Positions 32,382 to 35,034 of a stretch of 35,034 nucleotides of DNA are shown one piece after another. Each line of letters opens with the position of its first letter. Position 1 is the first letter of the stretch. Both the position numbers and the translations under genes were made by a program. The notes beneath the pieces were generated by a model. The model was not told where the DNA came from. It saw only the letters and a program-made list of their open reading frames with translations, and did no database searches. The stretch covers positions 1 to 35,034 of the forward strand of contig CACWMK010000057.1 of assembly GCA_902761905.1 (NCBI GenBank). Direction: 5' to 3'. Source of the stretch: an uncultured Prevotellaceae bacterium (lineage in GTDB: Bacteria; Bacteroidota; Bacteroidia; Bacteroidales; Bacteroidaceae).

Positions 32382-32473
32382 AAAAAAACTGGTTATCATC
32401 ACGACAACCAGTTCCGAAAAACAAACTACTTAAAAACTAATCTACTAAAACAAATCAAAAAAATTATTATTTG
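32382..32473 (-). ncRNA. Candidate intergenic small RNA with own promoter and terminator
   Basis: On the minus strand, TTTG (32508-32511), a 20-base spacer and TAATTTTG (32480-32487) give a consensus promoter. About 60 bases downstream, stem aactggtt / aaccagtt (32406-32413 and 32387-32394) is followed by seven T residues, a classic terminator. The implied transcript is about 90 bases, A/T-rich at the 5' side, with no open frame preceded by a credible start. It lies between groEL and sppA and is transcribed in the same direction, ending ~20 bases before the sppA promoter. The 314-base gap holds nothing else coding. Confidence 0.5.
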
Positions 32474-32552
32474 CGGGTGCAAAATTAGTAGGTTTTTACG
32501 AACCTCACAAATCTTTCGAGCATAAAAACACGACAAATATTTTAAAATAACT

Positions 32553-32585
32553 AAAAATGGGGATGGATTACAGAATCCACCCCCA
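32553..32585 (-). terminator. groEL terminator
   Basis: Minus-strand stem tgggggtggatt / aatccatcccca with loop ctgt and following ttttt, 26 bases past the groEL stop. Confidence 0.8.
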
Positions 32586-32610
32586 AATTTGTTATGCTAA
32601 CTTTGCAAAA

Positions 32611-34248
<1,638 letters not shown>

Positions 34249-34263
34249 TTATTTTTTATTTTA

Positions 34264-34354
34264 CCTACGGATTTTACGGATTATACAGATTTTTTAGCAA
34301 CGGACTTCAGGACTAAAGGATTTAATTAATTCGTAAAATCCGTATAATCCGTAG
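34264..34354. repeat. Paired ATCCGTATAATCCGTAGG arms between groES and groEL
   Basis: Left arm 34264-34286 (starts cctacggattttacggat) and right arm 34332-34354 (ends tataatccgtagg) can pair at about 21 of 23 positions, making a long stem in the mRNA between the two cistrons. Same family as 711-732 and 11431-11501. Confidence 0.75.
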
Positions 34355-34384
34355 GCCCTAAAAAAAACTGTTTACCCTTATTAT

Positions 34385-34657
34385 TTACTTCTCAATTACT
34401 GCGAGTACGTCACTCTGGCGCATCATCAGATACTTCTCGCCCTCAAACTCGAGCTCTGTGCCTGAGTACTTACCGTAGAGCACTTCGTCGCCCTCCTTCA
34501 GTATCATAGCCTCGTCCTTTGTGCCCTGACCTACGGCCTTGATGGTTCCGTGGAGTGGCTTCTCTTTTGCGGTGTCAGGAATGATAATACCGCCAATCTT
34601 CTCTTCTGCAGGTGCTGGCAATACCAACACACGGTCTGCTAGTGGTTTGATGTTCAT
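34385..34657 (-). CDS. groES: Chaperonin 10 kDa subunit
   Basis: A 90-residue co-chaperonin capping GroEL. It starts [20 protein letters not shown], has the mobile-loop region [15 protein letters not shown] and [18 protein letters not shown], and ends near VIEK. Length is standard. Upstream there is no TAnnTTTG box within 60 bases; instead a GG-N10-GC sigma-54-like element occurs at 34702-34717. Confidence 0.97.
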   Translation of the reverse strand: MNIKPLADRVLVLPAPAEEKIGGIIIPDTAKEKPLHGTIKAVGQGTKDEAMILKEGDEVLYGKYSGTELEFEGEKYLMMRQSDVLAVIEK

Positions 34658-34670
34658 AATTCTTATATTT

Positions 34671-34868
34671 TTAAATATTCAACTTATTCTGCCACACATT
34701 CTGCCAAAACCGTGCCAACCCTGCTTCGTGTGACACATTGTCAGCGTATCTGTCACATATTGAAAACAAGGGCGCGACACCATCTGCTAGTGTCGCGCCT
34801 ACTGTTCCTAACAAGGCAGTTAGTACTGCCACCACGATCTTTGCGATCATTCGCCAGTTTTTCAGCAT
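34671..34868 (-). CDS. Smalltalk-like small protein with extended tail
   Basis: A 65-residue frame beginning [26 protein letters not shown], which matches the smalltalk pattern of a basic start then one hydrophobic helix. A strong AGGAGG lies 9 bases upstream of the ATG (34877-34882). Unlike the 33-residue copy at 751, there is no stop after about 30 codons; the frame continues through a perfect GC hairpin (34771-34799), the inverted repeat and the sigma-54-like element to 34671, 13 bases before groES. The tail residues ([17 protein letters not shown]...) have no family match I recognise and may result from loss of the original stop. Confidence 0.5.
   Translation of the reverse strand: MLKNWRMIAKIVVAVLTALLGTVGATLADGVAPLFSICDRYADNVSHEAGLARFWQNVWQNKLNI
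34702..34717 (-). promoter_or_regulatory. Sigma-54-like -24/-12 promoter for groESL
   Basis: Minus strand TGGCACGGTTTTGGCA has GG and GC exactly 10 bases apart and matches the sigma-54 consensus TGGCACG-N4-TTGCA with one mismatch in the core (TGGC for TTGC). It would give a leader of roughly 35 bases to the groES ATG. Confidence 0.45.
34729..34757. promoter_or_regulatory. Inverted repeat TGTGACA-N15-TGTCACA upstream of groESL
   Basis: Perfect 7-base arms at 34729-34735 and 34751-34757, just upstream of the sigma-54-like element. It could be an activator site or a structural stem. Confidence 0.35.
34771..34799 (-). terminator. GC hairpin within the smalltalk-like frame
   Basis: Perfect 10-bp arms ggcgcgacac / gtgtcgcgcc with a 9-base loop, followed on the minus strand by cttgttttc. 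By analogy with 861-890 it is probably the original 3' end of the cassette transcript. Confidence 0.5.
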
Positions 34869-34906
34869 AATTAATTCCTCCTTTCTTCTTTTTTAGAGAT
34901 TAAACA

Positions 34907-35034
34907 TTAATCATAGGTCACACCATCATCGTCACCGCCGCCGGCATTTGTGTTACCACCGCCATTGCTGGTGCCAGAGCCGTTTCCACTGCCATTGCTG
35001 GCGCCATTGCTGGTGTTCTGTCCAGTCTGAGGCT
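34907..35034 (-). CDS. HU-like DNA-binding protein, C-terminal tail only (5' partial)
   Basis: Only the last 42 codons are inside the window. The translation is a Gly/Asn/Ser-rich tail with TSNG and GSGNGSG units ending GGGDDDGVTYD, matching the GGGGDDDDVTYD end of the HU-like gene at the left edge. The following smalltalk-like gene strengthens the call. The DNA-binding part lies outside the window and is not seen. Confidence 0.65.
   Translation of the reverse strand, partial: PQTGQNTSNGASNGSGNGSGTSNGGGNTNAGGGDDDGVTYD

Overview
The window looks like a chromosomal segment from a member of the Bacteroidales, most likely Prevotella-like. The reasons are TAnnTTTG promoter -7 boxes (the Bacteroidetes sigma-ABfr type), an HU-like gene plus 'smalltalk' small-protein cassette at each end, Bacteroidetes-type gene clusters (sppA-lpxK-PNP-thiL, DUF4369), and several families of short AT-rich intergenic repeats. 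Base composition is close to even. I see no phage, insertion sequence, integrase or CRISPR array.

Layout, left to right. 2-890: HU-like DNA-binding protein, a repeat field and a 33-residue smalltalk protein (+). 916-2663 (-): an outer-membrane beta-barrel protein, and a small membrane histidine kinase with degenerate catalytic boxes. 2743-6105 (-): mfd, carrying three in-frame copies of an intergenic repeat. 6273-8524 (+): PAP2 phosphatase and a phosphoethanolamine transferase, a likely lipid A remodelling pair. 8677-11430 (+): polyprenol-phosphate glycosyltransferase, lysophospholipid acyltransferase and metallophosphoesterase. 11511-15177 (-): a stand-alone MetH activation domain, dihydroorotase, a DUF4369 lipoprotein, a four-helix membrane protein and FtsB/DivIC. 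15322-17133 (+): dnaX. 17170-20872 (-): hybrid operon of TPR histidine kinase, sugar-porter MFS transporter and receiver-only response regulator, divergent from a GH51 alpha-L-arabinofuranosidase (21032-23041, +). 23093-23530: a cobalamin-riboswitch-like leader followed by a terminator hairpin. 23611-26236 (+): tandem histidine-acid-phosphatase paralogues, the first lacking both catalytic motifs. 26242-27069 (-): type II pantothenate kinase, then tRNA-Phe. 27440-32296 (-): sppA-lpxK-PNP-thiL operon. 32382-32473 (-): a candidate small RNA. 32611-34657 (-): groES-groEL. 34671-35034 (-): a second smalltalk-like/HU-like cassette, inverted relative to the first.

The functional themes are envelope and lipid A biogenesis (PAP2, EptA-like, PlsC, LpxK, SppA, beta-barrel), arabinose-type sugar sensing, transport and hydrolysis (HK-MFS-RR next to GH51), a B12 thread (MetH activation domain and cobalamin riboswitch) and housekeeping (mfd, dnaX, ftsB, pyrC, thiL, groESL, coaW).

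The observation I rate highest is a 101-bp bidirectional promoter module present twice in opposite orientation. It drives mfd/PAP2 and dnaX/ftsB, with the element AATTCGTGCC placed exactly 10 bp from each of four -7 boxes (one base differs at mfd). Next come the orphan-looking riboswitch, the pseudo-phosphatase paired with an intact paralogue, one-orientation in-frame repeat insertions in mfd and thiL, the MetH activation domain as its own gene, and a possible sigma-54 promoter for groESL.
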